Assembly (NCBI RefSeq): GCF_015209585.1
Contig: NZ_JADEYR010000004.1
Coordinates: 1 to 64,000, forward strand
Length of the DNA stretch: 64,000 nt
Source: Brachybacterium epidermidis
GTDB taxonomy: Bacteria > Actinomycetota > Actinomycetes > Actinomycetales > Dermabacteraceae
Direction: 5' to 3'
The position numbers and the translations under genes are program-made. This document shows positions 27,321 to 36,027 of the stretch, in pieces (position 1 is the first letter of the stretch; every line of letters begins with the position of its first letter). Below the pieces are notes generated by a model. It made no database searches, was not told the DNA's origin, and saw only the letters and a list, made by a program, of their open reading frames with translations.

Positions 27321-28049
27321 TCACCCCGGGGGCAGCAGATCGGGTCGACGCTGCGCGGTGCGCTGCTGTGACAGCTCGCGCCGCCAGGCCGCGATGCGCC
27401 CGTGGTCGCCGGACAGCAGGACCTCCGGGGCCTCCCGAACGGTTCCCGACGGGTCGGTCCAGCGGGCCGGCCGTGTGTACAGCGGGTACTCCAGCAGGCC
27501 ATCGGAATGGGACTCCTCGACCAGGGACTCGGCGTTGCCGACCACGCCCGGCACCAGGCGCACCACGGCCTCGGTGATGGCGAGCACCGCGACCTCTCCC
27601 CCGTTGAGCACGTAGTCGCCCAGCGAGGCGAGGGCCACCTCGTAGCCCTCATCGGCGAGGTGCTCGTACACCCGCTCGTCGATCCCCTCGTAGCGCCCGC
27701 AGGCGAACACGATCCACTCACGCCTCGACCATTCGCGGGCCGTGGCCTGAGCGAAGGGTGTGCCGGCGGGGTTGGGGAACACGACCAGCGGTCGAGCATC
27801 GGGCCCGAGCTCGGCTCGTCCCTGCTCGCGGACGGCGGCGAAGGCCTCCGCCCACGGCTCCGGCTTCATCACCATCCCGGCACCGCCACCCAGGGGAGTG
27901 TCGTCCACGGTGCGGTGACGGTCGTGGGTCCAGTCGCGCAGATGGTGCAGGTGCAGGTCCAGCAGGCCCTCGCGCCGGGCCTTCCCGATCAGTGACAGCT
28001 CCAGCGGCGCGAGGTACTCCGGGAAGATGGTCAGGACGTCGATGCGCAC
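27321..28049 (-). CDS. trmD: tRNA (guanine-N1)-methyltransferase TrmD
   Basis: TrmD methylates G37 of tRNAs to prevent frameshifting, using a trefoil-knot SAM site. The 242-residue product starts [20 protein letters not shown] and contains [31 protein letters not shown], and [20 protein letters not shown] followed by the PLYTRPARW block. Six nucleotides separate it from rimM in the rpsP-khpA-lipoprotein-rimM-trmD series. Confidence 0.97.
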   Translation of the reverse strand: MRIDVLTIFPEYLAPLELSLIGKARREGLLDLHLHHLRDWTHDRHRTVDDTPLGGGAGMVMKPEPWAEAFAAVREQGRAELGPDARPLVVFPNPAGTPFAQATAREWSRREWIVFACGRYEGIDERVYEHLADEGYEVALASLGDYVLNGGEVAVLAITEAVVRLVPGVVGNAESLVEESHSDGLLEYPLYTRPARWTDPSGTVREAPEVLLSGDHGRIAAWRRELSQQRTAQRRPDLLPPG

Positions 28050-28055
28050 CCGGGC

Positions 28056-28664
28056 TCAGCGCTCCTGCTCGATGCTCGCGTCGTCCTCCGGCAGCTCCTC
28101 GAACAGCCCGCCGGGCGGGTCTGCCAGGATCACCCCGGCCTCGAGGTCCACCTCGGGGACGAGCTGTGCCACCAGGGGCAGCTGGACGCGGCGGCCGTCC
28201 GGCGTGTGCACCAGCAGCAGGTCCTGCGCGGGGTAGTGCTGCAGCCCGGCCACCACGCCCAGGTCGTGGCCGTCCACGTGCCTGACCGGGAGGCCCTCGA
28301 GCTGGGAGGCGTACCAGGCGTCCGGATCCTCCTCGGTCTCCTGCTCGGGGTCGAGCTCGAGGGCCAGTTCGATGCCGCGCAGCGCCTCCGCTGCGGTGCG
28401 GTCCGGCACCTCCTCGAAGCGGGCGTACCAGCGGTCCTGCTGGGTGCGCGTGGAGAGCAGGGTGAGGCGCCGAGGTACGGCGGCACCGGGGGCGGTGCCG
28501 CGGGCGTGGGTGTCACGCTCTCCGCTCGCGGGCGCGTCGATGTCGAACACCGTTCCGGCGACCAGGCGCTCGGCCGGCTGGTCGGTGCGCAGGTTCAGCG
28601 CCACCTCGCCGCGCAGCCCGTGTGCCTTGCCGATGGTCGCCACGATCACCTCGAAGCCGGTCAT
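28056..28664 (-). CDS. rimM: 16S rRNA processing protein RimM
   Basis: RimM assists 30S maturation through binding S19. The 202-residue product has the N-terminal barrel (VIVATIGKAHGLRGEVALNL) and the PRC-barrel domain near residues 110-180 (WYASQLEGLPVRHVDGHDLG, then VQLPLVAQLVPEVDLEAGVI). A longer internal insert (ASGERDTHARGTAPGAA) is present. Its ATG overlaps the stop of the upstream lipoprotein gene by four nucleotides. Confidence 0.95.
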   Translation of the reverse strand: MTGFEVIVATIGKAHGLRGEVALNLRTDQPAERLVAGTVFDIDAPASGERDTHARGTAPGAAVPRRLTLLSTRTQQDRWYARFEEVPDRTAAEALRGIELALELDPEQETEEDPDAWYASQLEGLPVRHVDGHDLGVVAGLQHYPAQDLLLVHTPDGRRVQLPLVAQLVPEVDLEAGVILADPPGGLFEELPEDDASIEQER

Positions 28665-29593
28665 ACCAGTCCTCCGTCGTCGTCCTCGTCGTTCGTCTCG
28701 TCCCCGAGCTCGCCGCTCTCGGGGGCACGGTACCCGGCGTCATCGCAGGCGCTGCCGAGCTCGGTCAGCGGCTCCCGCAGCCCCTCGGACCACAGGTCGC
28801 CCTCGAGCGCCTGCTGGAAGGGGGCGCGGACCTGTTCGAGCCCGGCACGGACGGCGTCGTCGTCGACCCGGTCGATCTCCCGTTCCAGCAGGTCGGCGGT
28901 GGCCTGGACGTCCTCGAGCCTGTCCGCCGGCACCTGCTGGGCGCTCAGCCCCACGAGCTTGAACATGTTCGAGGTCAGCACATTGGCGTTGCCGAAGTGG
29001 GTGAAGGTGCCGGGGGTGTCGTACACGTCGGCGCACACCAGGGCTGCGGGCTTGTCGCCCTCCTGCTCGGGGTCGGCGGCCCAGGAGGCCGCGGCGGAGA
29101 CGTCCGCGCACTCGGCGGCCAGTCCCTGCCACAGATCGCCGAACGCGTCCCGATCGGCCTCGGAGCCCTTCTCGGGCTGCGTTCGGAACCACTGGGCGAG
29201 ATCCGTGGCGGCGGTGCGAAGCTGTTCGGGGGCATCACCGAAGACGGCCTCGATGTCGTCTCCGGTCATCGCGTAGAAGAAGGGGTCCGAGGGGCCGGCC
29301 TCGGGGGCGGTGGCCGCCCGGTCCAGCACCACGCGGGACAGGGGGGCGGCGTAGTCGGGGTCGCCCCAGAACTCGCCGCAGGCCGAGGCCAGTGCGGGGT
29401 CCGGGCTCCCGGCAGTGTCCGTCGCGGTCTCTCCTTGCGCACCATCGGTGGCCTCGGGGTCCGTGGGTGCCGCGGGTCCGGAGGCGCAGGCGGCCAGCAG
29501 CAGGGCCGCACCAGCCGTGACGAGGGTGCGGGTACGCCGAGAGCGGCACTGCTGGACAGTGCCGCTCTCGGAGTGTTCGTTCGTGCCGGGCAC
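28661..29593 (-). CDS. Predicted lipoprotein inserted between khpA and rimM
   Basis: A 310-residue protein with a lipoprotein signal: basic RSRRTRT, then TAGAALLLAAC with the lipobox cysteine at about residue 37. The mature part is acidic and Ala-rich with no family I recognise; a CGEFWGDPDYAAPLSR block follows the signal and the tail is Asp/Glu-rich. GTG 29593 lies one nucleotide after the khpA stop and the stop overlaps rimM, so it is embedded in a ribosome-assembly operon. A perfect 15-bp inverted repeat lies inside codons 8-19 and could attenuate its expression. Confidence 0.72.
   Translation of the reverse strand: MPGTNEHSESGTVQQCRSRRTRTLVTAGAALLLAACASGPAAPTDPEATDGAQGETATDTAGSPDPALASACGEFWGDPDYAAPLSRVVLDRAATAPEAGPSDPFFYAMTGDDIEAVFGDAPEQLRTAATDLAQWFRTQPEKGSEADRDAFGDLWQGLAAECADVSAAASWAADPEQEGDKPAALVCADVYDTPGTFTHFGNANVLTSNMFKLVGLSAQQVPADRLEDVQATADLLEREIDRVDDDAVRAGLEQVRAPFQQALEGDLWSEGLREPLTELGSACDDAGYRAPESGELGDETNDEDDDGGLV
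29537..29571 (-). terminator. Perfect hairpin inside the start of the lipoprotein gene
   Basis: CCGAGAGCGGCACTG (29537-29551) and its exact complement (29557-29571) are separated by five bases. It begins about 24 nt after the khpA stop and lies inside the first codons of the lipoprotein gene. It may be an attenuator or terminator for rpsP-khpA; no U-run follows on the minus strand. Confidence 0.55.
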
Positions 29594-29594
29594 C

Positions 29595-29837
29595 TCAGCG
29601 CCGGTCGACGTCGACGATGTCGACGCGCACGTCGTCGTCCGACAGGGCCGCGGTGACCGTGCGCAGGGCTCGGGCGGTGCGACCGGAGCGACCGATGACG
29701 CGGCCGAGGTCCGCGGGGCTGACCCGCACCTCGAGCAGCGGGCCACGGCGCGTGGACTTCTCGGTGACGCGCACGGCGTCCGGGTCATCCACGATGCCGC
29801 GCACGAGTTGGTCGAGAGCTTCGGCGCGAGCGCTCAT
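29595..29837 (-). CDS. khpA: KH-domain RNA-binding protein KhpA
   Basis: An 80-residue single KH-domain protein (UPF0109/YlqC family). The GxxG loop is in LGRVIGRSGRTARALRTV, preceded by LLEVRVSPAD. KhpA/KhpB complexes bind RNA and affect division and elongation in Gram-positives. It starts at ATG 29837 one nucleotide beyond the rpsP stop, matching the conserved rpsP-khpA-rimM-trmD order. Confidence 0.94.
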   Translation of the reverse strand: MSARAEALDQLVRGIVDDPDAVRVTEKSTRRGPLLEVRVSPADLGRVIGRSGRTARALRTVTAALSDDDVRVDIVDVDRR

Positions 29838-29838
29838 C

Positions 29839-30369
29839 TCAGGCCTCGTCGGTGGTCTGCGCCTCGGCGTCCTCGGTGGACTCGCCCTTGGCGTCGCCCT
29901 CCTCCGAACCCGGCTCGACCTCAGATGCGGCCTCCTCGGCCTCGTTCTTCTTCTCGTCGGACACGTCGCCCTCCTCGGACTCGTTGTTCTCGGCGTCCTT
30001 CGACTTCTTGGCGCCCTCACGGGACTCCGCAGCGGCCTTGTCGGCCTCGGCGATGAGCTCCTCGGCGGACTTCTTCTCCTCAGCAGTCCTCAGGGAGCCG
30101 GCGGAGTCGCCCTCGCCCTTGAACTTCTGCCAGTCGCCGGTGACCTTCAGCAGCGCCGAGACCTGTTCGGTGGGCTGAGCGCCCACGCCGAGCCAGTACT
30201 GCGCACGATCGGAGTCGATCTCGATCACCGAGGGATCCTCGGTGGGGTGGTACTTGCCGATCTCCTCGATCACGGCGCCATCGCGCTTCTTGCGCGAATC
30301 GGCCACGACGACGCGGTAGAACGGTGCACGGATCTTGCCCATGCGCTTCAGGCGGATCTTGACAGCCAC
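29839..30369 (-). CDS. rpsP: 30S ribosomal protein S16
   Basis: S16 is needed for 30S assembly. The first 80 or so residues are canonical ([40 protein letters not shown]). The protein continues with an extension of about 95 residues very rich in Glu, Ala, Ser and Lys, making 176 residues in total. Acidic tails on S16 and S2 are typical of this lineage. GTG 30369 has a GGAGAG Shine-Dalgarno; the longer frame upstream has no similarity. Confidence 0.97.
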   Translation of the reverse strand: MAVKIRLKRMGKIRAPFYRVVVADSRKKRDGAVIEEIGKYHPTEDPSVIEIDSDRAQYWLGVGAQPTEQVSALLKVTGDWQKFKGEGDSAGSLRTAEEKKSAEELIAEADKAAAESREGAKKSKDAENNESEEGDVSDEKKNEAEEAASEVEPGSEEGDAKGESTEDAEAQTTDEA

Positions 30370-30535
30370 GTGGGTGGACTCTCCTTCAGGATGTTCGGGT
30401 GAGTCCCGCCGCAGCCTGTGGGGTGATGCGGGCGCAGACGGTCCTCGGGGTGTCATGCCTGGCGGGTAGAGGGCCGGCCAGGGCACATACAGGAAACGAG
30501 TATGCCAGCACGCGGCCCCCGGATTCCAGCGGGGA

Positions 30536-30557
30536 CCGTGTGCCGAGCGGCACACGG
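30536..30557 (-). terminator. Terminator after the DivIVA-motif gene
   Basis: CCGTGTGCCG at 30536-30545 and CGGCACACGG at 30548-30557 form a perfect 10-bp inverted repeat about 43 nt beyond the stop at 30600. It separates this unit from the rpsP promoter region. Confidence 0.55.
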
Positions 30558-30599
30558 CAGCGGTCCGCTCCCGGGGCGCAGCCCTGGAGGAGGAACGGT

Positions 30600-31304
30600 T
30601 CAGCGGCTTCCCTGCAGACGGTTGTACACCTCGAGCAGGAACATGTCGACGTCCTCGGCGCGGTAGGAGTCGCGGGCCTTGCGGGAACGGTCGAGAGAGC
30701 CGCGCACGAGAACGGCGCGCGCCTCTCGCCGACCGGAGGTACGGTCCGATGCTCCTTCGAGTGTCGCGATCATCTCGTCCAGCAGCGAGTCGACCTCGCC
30801 GACGGGATAGTTGACGGTGAAGCGGGAGGCTGTCGGGAACCGCGCGCCTCGCAGCTGAGCGATCAGGGGGTCCTCGACCCGGTCCTCGTCCTCGGGGAAG
30901 CTCGCCTCCCAGCCCTGCGTCGAGGTCTTCGAGGCGCCCGGGGCGTGCGCGGTGCCGTTCACCTGGCCGTCCTCGCTCCCGGCGGTGAGTGTCCGGTCCT
31001 CGCTCGCGGGCGCAGCGGGGTGGGGATGATGGTCGGTGAGTGCGGGCAGGAGCACCTCCTCCAGGAACGCGTCCACGTCCTGCATGTCGTAGGTGTGCGG
31101 GAAGGTCTCGGTGGCGAACGCCGCCTCGCGCACCCGTACGGCGGCGTCCTCCCGTGACCGGCGGGGATCTGCGGTGCCCTGGAGGAGAGTCACGATCTCG
31201 TCGAGGAAGTCGTCGACGTCGGCCGTGCGGTAGCCGGGGCGGAAGCGCGCGGTGGTGAACCGTGCCTCCTGGATCAGGCTCACCAGTGGTTCGGCAGCGT
31301 TCAT
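30600..31304 (-). CDS. Protein with four DivIVA-like motifs
   Basis: A 234-residue protein built from four copies of a DivIVA-type motif: [54 protein letters not shown] and [18 protein letters not shown]. Copies 1-2 and 3-4 form two halves joined by a Gly/Ser/Asp-rich linker (about residues 95-140). DivIVA motifs bind curved membranes in Wag31/DivIVA, but this protein lacks the long coiled coil. It starts by a 4-nt overlap with the upstream amidohydrolase gene. It is a relative of the three-motif protein at 12174-12722. Confidence 0.75.
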   Translation of the reverse strand: MNAAEPLVSLIQEARFTTARFRPGYRTADVDDFLDEIVTLLQGTADPRRSREDAAVRVREAAFATETFPHTYDMQDVDAFLEEVLLPALTDHHPHPAAPASEDRTLTAGSEDGQVNGTAHAPGASKTSTQGWEASFPEDEDRVEDPLIAQLRGARFPTASRFTVNYPVGEVDSLLDEMIATLEGASDRTSGRREARAVLVRGSLDRSRKARDSYRAEDVDMFLLEVYNRLQGSR

Positions 31305-32416
31305 CCCTTCACCACCCGTCCTCCCAGCACCACGACGCCGGGATCGCGCAGGGCCCGGTGATCGGCTCGCGGATCGTCATGGACGACGAGCAGGTCAGCG
31401 GGTGCCCCGTCCTCCAGTGCCGGCACACCCAGGAACGTGCGGGGCCCCCAGGCGGCGGCCTGCAGGATCTGCGTACCCGTCATGCCCGCCCTGGCCAGTT
31501 CGTCGAGCTCGTCGTGGATGATGCCATGGCCCAGCACTCCCCCGGCGTCGGTGCCCACCAGCAGCGGCACGCCTGCCTCGAGGGCGTCGCGGGTGCGGTC
31601 GTAGCGACCCTCGCGCAGGCGGCGCATGTGTGCGGCGTAGGTGGGGAACTTCTTCTCCCCCTGGGCGGCGTACTGCTCGAACTCGCCCACGTTCACCAGT
31701 GTGGTCACCACCGGGGTGCGGGATTCGGCGGCCCGGGCGATGGTGTCGTCGGTCAGGCCGGTGGCGTGCTCGAGGCAGTCGAAGGCGGCGTCGAGCGCCA
31801 TCGGCAGGGTGTCCTCGGCGAAGGGGTGGGTGGTGATCCTGGCGCCGGCGGCGTGAGCGGCATCAGCCGCGGCACGGAAGGTCGCCGCGTCCCAGCAGGG
31901 AGTGAGGTCCCCGAGGCCGCGGTCGATCCAGTCGCCCACCAGCTTCACCCACCCGTCACCGCGGCCTGCCTCATGGGTGATCGCGGCGGGCAGGTCCTCG
32001 GGCTCGACCTCCTCTGCGTATCCGATGAGGTAGCGCCGGGTACGAGCCACGTGCCGACCGCATCGGATCAGGCGAGGCAGGGCCGCCCGCTGCTGCAGCG
32101 GCGAGGTGTCGATGATGGGGCCGGCGTCACGGATCAGCAGCACCCCGGTGTCACGGTCGGTGAGCGCCTGCTCCCGTGCCTGCTCCAGGGTGGTGCCCTT
32201 GCCGTCGTCGCCGATGCCGAGATGGCAGTGCAGATCCGCGAGGCCGGGGACGGTGAAGCCCGCGAGTGTGCGCACCTCGGTGCCGGTGGGGAGCTCGGGC
32301 CGCTGGTGATGGATGCGGCCTTGGTGCACCCAGGCCTCGGTGATCTCCTGCTCCGGTCCCAACAGGATCGGTCCGGTCAGGTGGAGAACGGGCGTGTCGC
32401 TGTCGGCGCTGAGCAT
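31301..32416 (-). CDS. Amidohydrolase family protein
   Basis: A metal-dependent hydrolase of the imidazolonepropionase/prolidase-like branch (371 residues). The metal site begins with [15 protein letters not shown] (HxH), with further ligands in [18 protein letters not shown] and the Asp of [20 protein letters not shown]. The C-terminal small domain ends [20 protein letters not shown]. The substrate is unknown. It overlaps the DivIVA-motif gene by four nucleotides, so the two are co-expressed. Confidence 0.85.
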   Translation of the reverse strand: MLSADSDTPVLHLTGPILLGPEQEITEAWVHQGRIHHQRPELPTGTEVRTLAGFTVPGLADLHCHLGIGDDGKGTTLEQAREQALTDRDTGVLLIRDAGPIIDTSPLQQRAALPRLIRCGRHVARTRRYLIGYAEEVEPEDLPAAITHEAGRGDGWVKLVGDWIDRGLGDLTPCWDAATFRAAADAAHAAGARITTHPFAEDTLPMALDAAFDCLEHATGLTDDTIARAAESRTPVVTTLVNVGEFEQYAAQGEKKFPTYAAHMRRLREGRYDRTRDALEAGVPLLVGTDAGGVLGHGIIHDELDELARAGMTGTQILQAAAWGPRTFLGVPALEDGAPADLLVVHDDPRADHRALRDPGVVVLGGRVVKG

Positions 32417-32533
32417 GCTTTGACCCTAGCGGGCCGTCGACCTCGCGCGCCCGCCGGGGTGCACCGCCCCGTCCTTCAGCGCATGAGCGCACCGACGTCC
32501 CGCGCACCGGGGGCATGGCCCGATGATGGGGGC

Positions 32534-33010
32534 ATGACCTCTGACGTGGAGGGCGGGCCCGGATGGGTGATCCGCGGCGAGGATCTGCGCCCCTCGATCA
32601 CCGATCCGGCGATGTTCCGGCGGTCCCATGCCGAGGACGAACTGGTGGACGTGCTGGAGCTGCTGTGGTCCGGGCGGCCGGCCGAGGCGCTGCAGCATCT
32701 CTCGTCCTTCCCCGAGACCGTGCGGGTCCGGGCGCTCACCGCTGACTGCCATCGCGACCTGGGCCGCCACGATCGTGCCCTGGACTCGTATGACGCGCTG
32801 GTGGCGGAGACGATGGGGACCCCTCGTGAGGCCATGATGAGACAGCATCGTGGCAAGACGCTCCTGGCCGCCGGCCACCCCGAACGTGCCGTGGAGGACT
32901 TCCGCCGCGCAGCGCAATTGCGCGCAGGCGGGGACCCGGCACCGCTCGCCTCGACACAGCAGGCACTGGAGGTGGCTGAGGCTGCGGTCATGCGGCGTCA
33001 GCAGGGCTGA
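32534..33010 (+). CDS. Small TPR-like protein
   Basis: A 158-residue protein with helical repeats of the tetratricopeptide type: LWSGRPAEALQHLSSFPETV, ADCHRDLGRHDRALDSYDAL and GKTLLAAGHPERAVEDFRRA. No catalytic motif is seen; such proteins mediate protein contacts. ATG 32534 follows a G-rich Shine-Dalgarno-like stretch; an in-frame ATG at 32483 would add 17 residues. Its 3' end overlaps the convergent DUF559 gene by 23 bp. Confidence 0.7.
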   Translation: MTSDVEGGPGWVIRGEDLRPSITDPAMFRRSHAEDELVDVLELLWSGRPAEALQHLSSFPETVRVRALTADCHRDLGRHDRALDSYDALVAETMGTPREAMMRQHRGKTLLAAGHPERAVEDFRRAAQLRAGGDPAPLASTQQALEVAEAAVMRRQQG

Positions 33011-33962
33011 TCGGTGCCTCGGCACGACTGATCGGCGCCCCGGCACGACTGATCGGTGCCCCGGCACGACTGATCGCCGCATCGAGCCTCTGCAGGAAAT
33101 GCTCCGGAGCCACCAGGTCCGCCACACTGATGCGCAGCACGCTCCATCCTTGCTGGTGGAGCACCTGGTTCTTGTGGAGGTCCTTCTGCCACTGGGCGCG
33201 GTCCAGCCGGTGAGCTTCGCTGTCGTACTCGATGGCGATCCTCCACTGCGGATAGGCGAGATCGATGTAGCCGTGCCAGTCGGTGTCGGGGTCGTCGACC
33301 CGCAGGTTCGCCACGGGGAGCGGATACCCCCGCCGCGTGAGGAACAGGCGCGCCCTCGTCTCCATCGGTGACCAGACGTTCTCCACCGCCGACTGCGCCG
33401 CCTGCCTGACCGCCTCACCGCCGCGCCCTCGAAGCCGCTGGGAGAACGCCCTGATCTCGGGCAGCGGGATCGTCAGCTCTGCCTTCGAGCCTGCCAGGGC
33501 ATCGATGCAGACGACGAGATCGTCACTGCTCAGGAGCCTCGCGCAGTCCTGCAGAGCGATCAGCGGATGGTAGAGCTCGACGCCCTTCCAGCGGAATCGC
33601 GGAGCTGACCTGGGGCCGTGGACGATGATCCGTCTGGTCCGGCTTCGGCCCTGGTCGCTCGCAGCCCTGCTGTGGAGCGGCTCCCCGTGCTGCCAGCGAT
33701 GTCGACGCGGCAGGGGAAGGCCCAGCAGTTCCAGGGCCGTGGTGTGGCTGATGACCGTCCCGGGGCGAACCCGGTTCTGCAGCGCACGCGCCGCCGAGAT
33801 GAGCTCCACCGGCGAATCCGCCCGGGCGCACATACCCGGAAGCGGCATGACGATGGCCGAGGACGCCAGCACGCGCGGGTGCATCCCTGCCTGGAGCAGC
33901 CCGGTGCGGGTGTAGAGCTTGCCTGGCCTGAGCTGTTCTGCGCTGTTCAGTCGTTCTGCCAT
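32988..33962 (-). CDS. DUF559 (restriction-endonuclease-fold) protein
   Basis: A 324-residue member of a family abundant in actinobacteria. The N-terminal half resembles AbiEi-like winged-helix/antitoxin regions (GKLYTRTGLLQAGMHPRVLA; PGTVISHTTALELLGLPLP). The C-terminal part has the Vsr-like nuclease fold: YIDLAYPQWRIAIEYDSEAH, QWQKDLHKNQVLHQQGWSVL. The role is unknown, with defence or DNA repair suggested by fold. The C-terminus ends in a repeated heptad (ISRAGAP) encoded by a 21-bp tandem repeat. Confidence 0.8.
   Translation of the reverse strand: MAERLNSAEQLRPGKLYTRTGLLQAGMHPRVLASSAIVMPLPGMCARADSPVELISAARALQNRVRPGTVISHTTALELLGLPLPRRHRWQHGEPLHSRAASDQGRSRTRRIIVHGPRSAPRFRWKGVELYHPLIALQDCARLLSSDDLVVCIDALAGSKAELTIPLPEIRAFSQRLRGRGGEAVRQAAQSAVENVWSPMETRARLFLTRRGYPLPVANLRVDDPDTDWHGYIDLAYPQWRIAIEYDSEAHRLDRAQWQKDLHKNQVLHQQGWSVLRISVADLVAPEHFLQRLDAAISRAGAPISRAGAPISRAEAPISPADAA
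33007..33069. repeat. 21-bp tandem repeat (3 copies plus partial)
   Basis: Units at 33007-33027, 33028-33048 and 33049-33069 differ by one or two bases and are followed by a partial fourth copy to 33080. They encode the ISRAGAP heptads at the C-terminus of the DUF559 protein and begin within the last bases of the convergent TPR gene. Confidence 0.9.
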
Positions 33963-34172
33963 GTACCGACGCTATGGATCTCCGCGGTCCAGGACGGGGA
34001 ATGATGCGCCGATTGTGCACGGGCGAGAGATGGGGAGTAACTCTGCTGTCCTCACCGGTGGAGCCGAATCAGTCGCCCGAGCATGGCGGAGAGGGAGGCC
34101 CCAGCGGCGAGTCGAACCGGGTGATTCCACGGGCCGCACGAGCGCAGGGACGCCGGTCGGACGGGCGTTCCA

Positions 34173-34214
34173 GGCGGCCAGCTTCCGCGAGCTGGAACGT
34201 ACCCACCCGTAACC
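34173..34214. repeat. 42-bp interspersed repeat, copy 1
   Basis: Sequence from GGCGGCCAGCTTCC to CCCACCCGTAACC, containing the imperfect palindrome CCAGCTTCCGCGAGCTGG. Copy 2 (34245-34286) differs at three of 42 positions. Confidence 0.85.
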
Positions 34215-34244
34215 ACGAGCCACCACCCCACCACCGCGCTACCG

Positions 34245-34286
34245 GGCGGCCAGCTTCCACGAACTGGAACGTGCCCACCCGTAACC
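34245..34286. repeat. 42-bp interspersed repeat, copy 2
   Basis: Same orientation as copy 1, 72 bp downstream start to start. The palindromic core is weakened by the substitutions (CCAGCTTCCACGAACTGG). Confidence 0.85.
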
Positions 34287-34303
34287 GGGGTGCAGCGCAA
34301 CGG

Positions 34304-34390
34304 CCAGCCCCGCCTCAGCACCCGTGCCGACGCCGGCCCCGCCTCAGCACCCGTGCCGATGCCAGCCCCGCCTCAGCACCCCGGCCAGGG
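34304..34390. repeat. 29-bp tandem repeat (3 copies)
   Basis: Units at 34304-34332, 34333-34361 and 34362-34390 share CCCCGCCTCAGCACCC; the third is degenerate at its end. The array lies just beyond the ffh stop and makes no obvious hairpin. Confidence 0.8.
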
Positions 34391-34407
34391 CCGACGCCGG
34401 CCGCGCG

Positions 34408-36027
34408 TCAGCGTCCCTGGCCGAAGAGCTTCTGCATCTCCGGCGGGAGCTGGCTGGCGTCGAAGTCGGAGAGGTCCGGCATCGCGCCCTGACCCGCACC
34501 GCCCTTGCCACCGGAACCGAGTGCTCCGGCACCGAAGGCGGAACCCCCTGAACCGGCGCCCTCGGCTGCGCGCTTGGCGGCCTCGGCCTGTTCGCGCGCC
34601 GCCTTGGCGGGGTTCTTGGACTTGGCCTTCTTCACGCGGGGCTGCTGCTGCGCCTTGCCGCGGGACTTCTTGCCCATGCCCATGCCGGGGCCGCCCGGCA
34701 TCCCCGGCATGCCACCGCCGGCCATGCCGCGACCCATCTGCCTCATCATGGTCTGCGCCTGCTTGAACCGCTCCAGCAGCTGGTTGACCTGCTGGACGGT
34801 GGTGCCCGAGCCCTTGGCGATGCGACTGCGGCGCGAACCGTTGAGGATCTTCGGATCGTTGCGCTCGGCAGGGGTCATGGAGCGAATGATCGCCTCGACG
34901 CGACCGAGCTCGCTCTCGTCGAAGTTCTCGAGCTGCTCGCGGTACTGGCCCATGTTGGGCAGCATGCCCAGCATCTTCTTGATGGAGCCCATGTTCTTGA
35001 GCTGCTGCATCTGTACCAGGAAGTCGTCGAGGGTGAAGTCCTCCCCGGAGGCCAGCTTCTGGGCGGCCCTCTCGGCCTCCTTCTGGTCGAAGGCCTTCTC
35101 CGCCTGCTCGATCAGGGTGAGCACGTCACCCATGTCGAGGATGCGGTTGGCCATGCGGTCGGGATGGAAGCGCTCGAAGTCGTCGAGGCTCTCACCGGTG
35201 GAGGCGAACAGGATGGGCCGCTCCGTGACACCGGTGATGGACAGGGCGGCACCGCCGCGGGCATCGCCGTCGAGCTTGGAGAGCACCACACCGGTGAAGC
35301 CCACCCCGTCACGGAACGCCTCGGCGACCCGGGCGGCATCCTGGCCGATCATCGCGTCGACCACGAACAGGGTCTCGTGGGGGTTGACGGCGTCGCGGAT
35401 CTCGCGGGCCTGCTGCATCATCTCCTCGTCGATGCCGAGACGTCCGGCGGTGTCGACGATGACGACGTCGTGCTGCTGGAACTGCGCGGTGGAGACACCG
35501 TTCATGGCGACCAGCACGGGGTTGCCCACGCCGTTGCCGGGCTCCGGCGCGAACACTGGCACCCCGGCCCGCTCGCCGACGATCTGCAGCTGGCCCACGG
35601 CATTGGGACGTTGGAGGTCGGCTGCGACCAGCAGCGGGGTGTGGCCCTGCCCCTTCATCCACGTCGCGAGCTTGCCCGCCAGGGTGGTCTTGCCGGCGCC
35701 CTGCAAGCCGGCCAGCATGATCACCGTGGGCGGATGCTTGGCCCAGGAGAGTTCACCGGTGGCACCGCCCAGCACCTCGACCAGCTCGGAGTGGACGATC
35801 TTGACGACCTGCTGGGCGGGGTTGAGGGCCTTGGAGACCTCCTCGCCCAGGGCGCGCTCGCGCACGCGACCGGTGAACTCGCGCACCACGGACACCGCGA
35901 CGTCGGCGTCCAGCAGTGCGCGGCGGATCTCGCGGATCGTCTTGTCGACGTCGGCCTCGGTGAGACGGCCATGGCCGCGCAGTCCCTTGAGCGAGGCTGT
36001 GATGCGGTCGGACAGGTTGTTGAACAC
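34408..36027 (-). CDS. ffh: Signal recognition particle protein Ffh
   Basis: Ffh binds signal sequences and 4.5S RNA and delivers ribosomes to FtsY at the membrane. The 539-residue protein has the N domain (FNNLSDRITASLKGLRGHGR), the GTPase motifs LAGLQGAGKTTLAGKLA, VDTAGRLGID and SKLDGDARGG, and the methionine-rich M domain with GSRRSRIAKGSGTTVQQVNQ. An Ala/Lys/Gly-rich tail of about 90 residues after the Met-rich GRGMAGGGMPGMPGG makes it longer than usual. Confidence 0.97.
   Translation of the reverse strand: MFNNLSDRITASLKGLRGHGRLTEADVDKTIREIRRALLDADVAVSVVREFTGRVRERALGEEVSKALNPAQQVVKIVHSELVEVLGGATGELSWAKHPPTVIMLAGLQGAGKTTLAGKLATWMKGQGHTPLLVAADLQRPNAVGQLQIVGERAGVPVFAPEPGNGVGNPVLVAMNGVSTAQFQQHDVVIVDTAGRLGIDEEMMQQAREIRDAVNPHETLFVVDAMIGQDAARVAEAFRDGVGFTGVVLSKLDGDARGGAALSITGVTERPILFASTGESLDDFERFHPDRMANRILDMGDVLTLIEQAEKAFDQKEAERAAQKLASGEDFTLDDFLVQMQQLKNMGSIKKMLGMLPNMGQYREQLENFDESELGRVEAIIRSMTPAERNDPKILNGSRRSRIAKGSGTTVQQVNQLLERFKQAQTMMRQMGRGMAGGGMPGMPGGPGMGMGKKSRGKAQQQPRVKKAKSKNPAKAAREQAEAAKRAAEGAGSGGSAFGAGALGSGGKGGAGQGAMPDLSDFDASQLPPEMQKLFGQGR

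Larger units (their letters stand above)
33963..34407. other. Non-coding spacer with repeats
   Basis: No convincing gene lies in these 445 bp between the DUF559 gene and ffh. They hold the presumed DUF559 promoter near 33963-34060, two copies of a 42-bp repeat and a 29-bp tandem array. Frames across it are low-complexity or repeated. Confidence 0.6.

Noticed and set aside
34060-34140. tRNA-like GGTTCGACTC element on the minus strand
   Set aside because: The T-stem does not pair and no acceptor or anticodon arms could be built around it.
34052-34321. A minus-strand frame with a repeated VTGG-x-VP-x-RGSWPPG peptide
   Set aside because: The repetition is caused by the 42-bp intergenic repeats; no start signal or homology supports a protein.
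33007-34390. Direct repeats considered as a CRISPR array
   Set aside because: Repeats are contiguous or only two copies, without regular unique spacers, and no cas genes are nearby.
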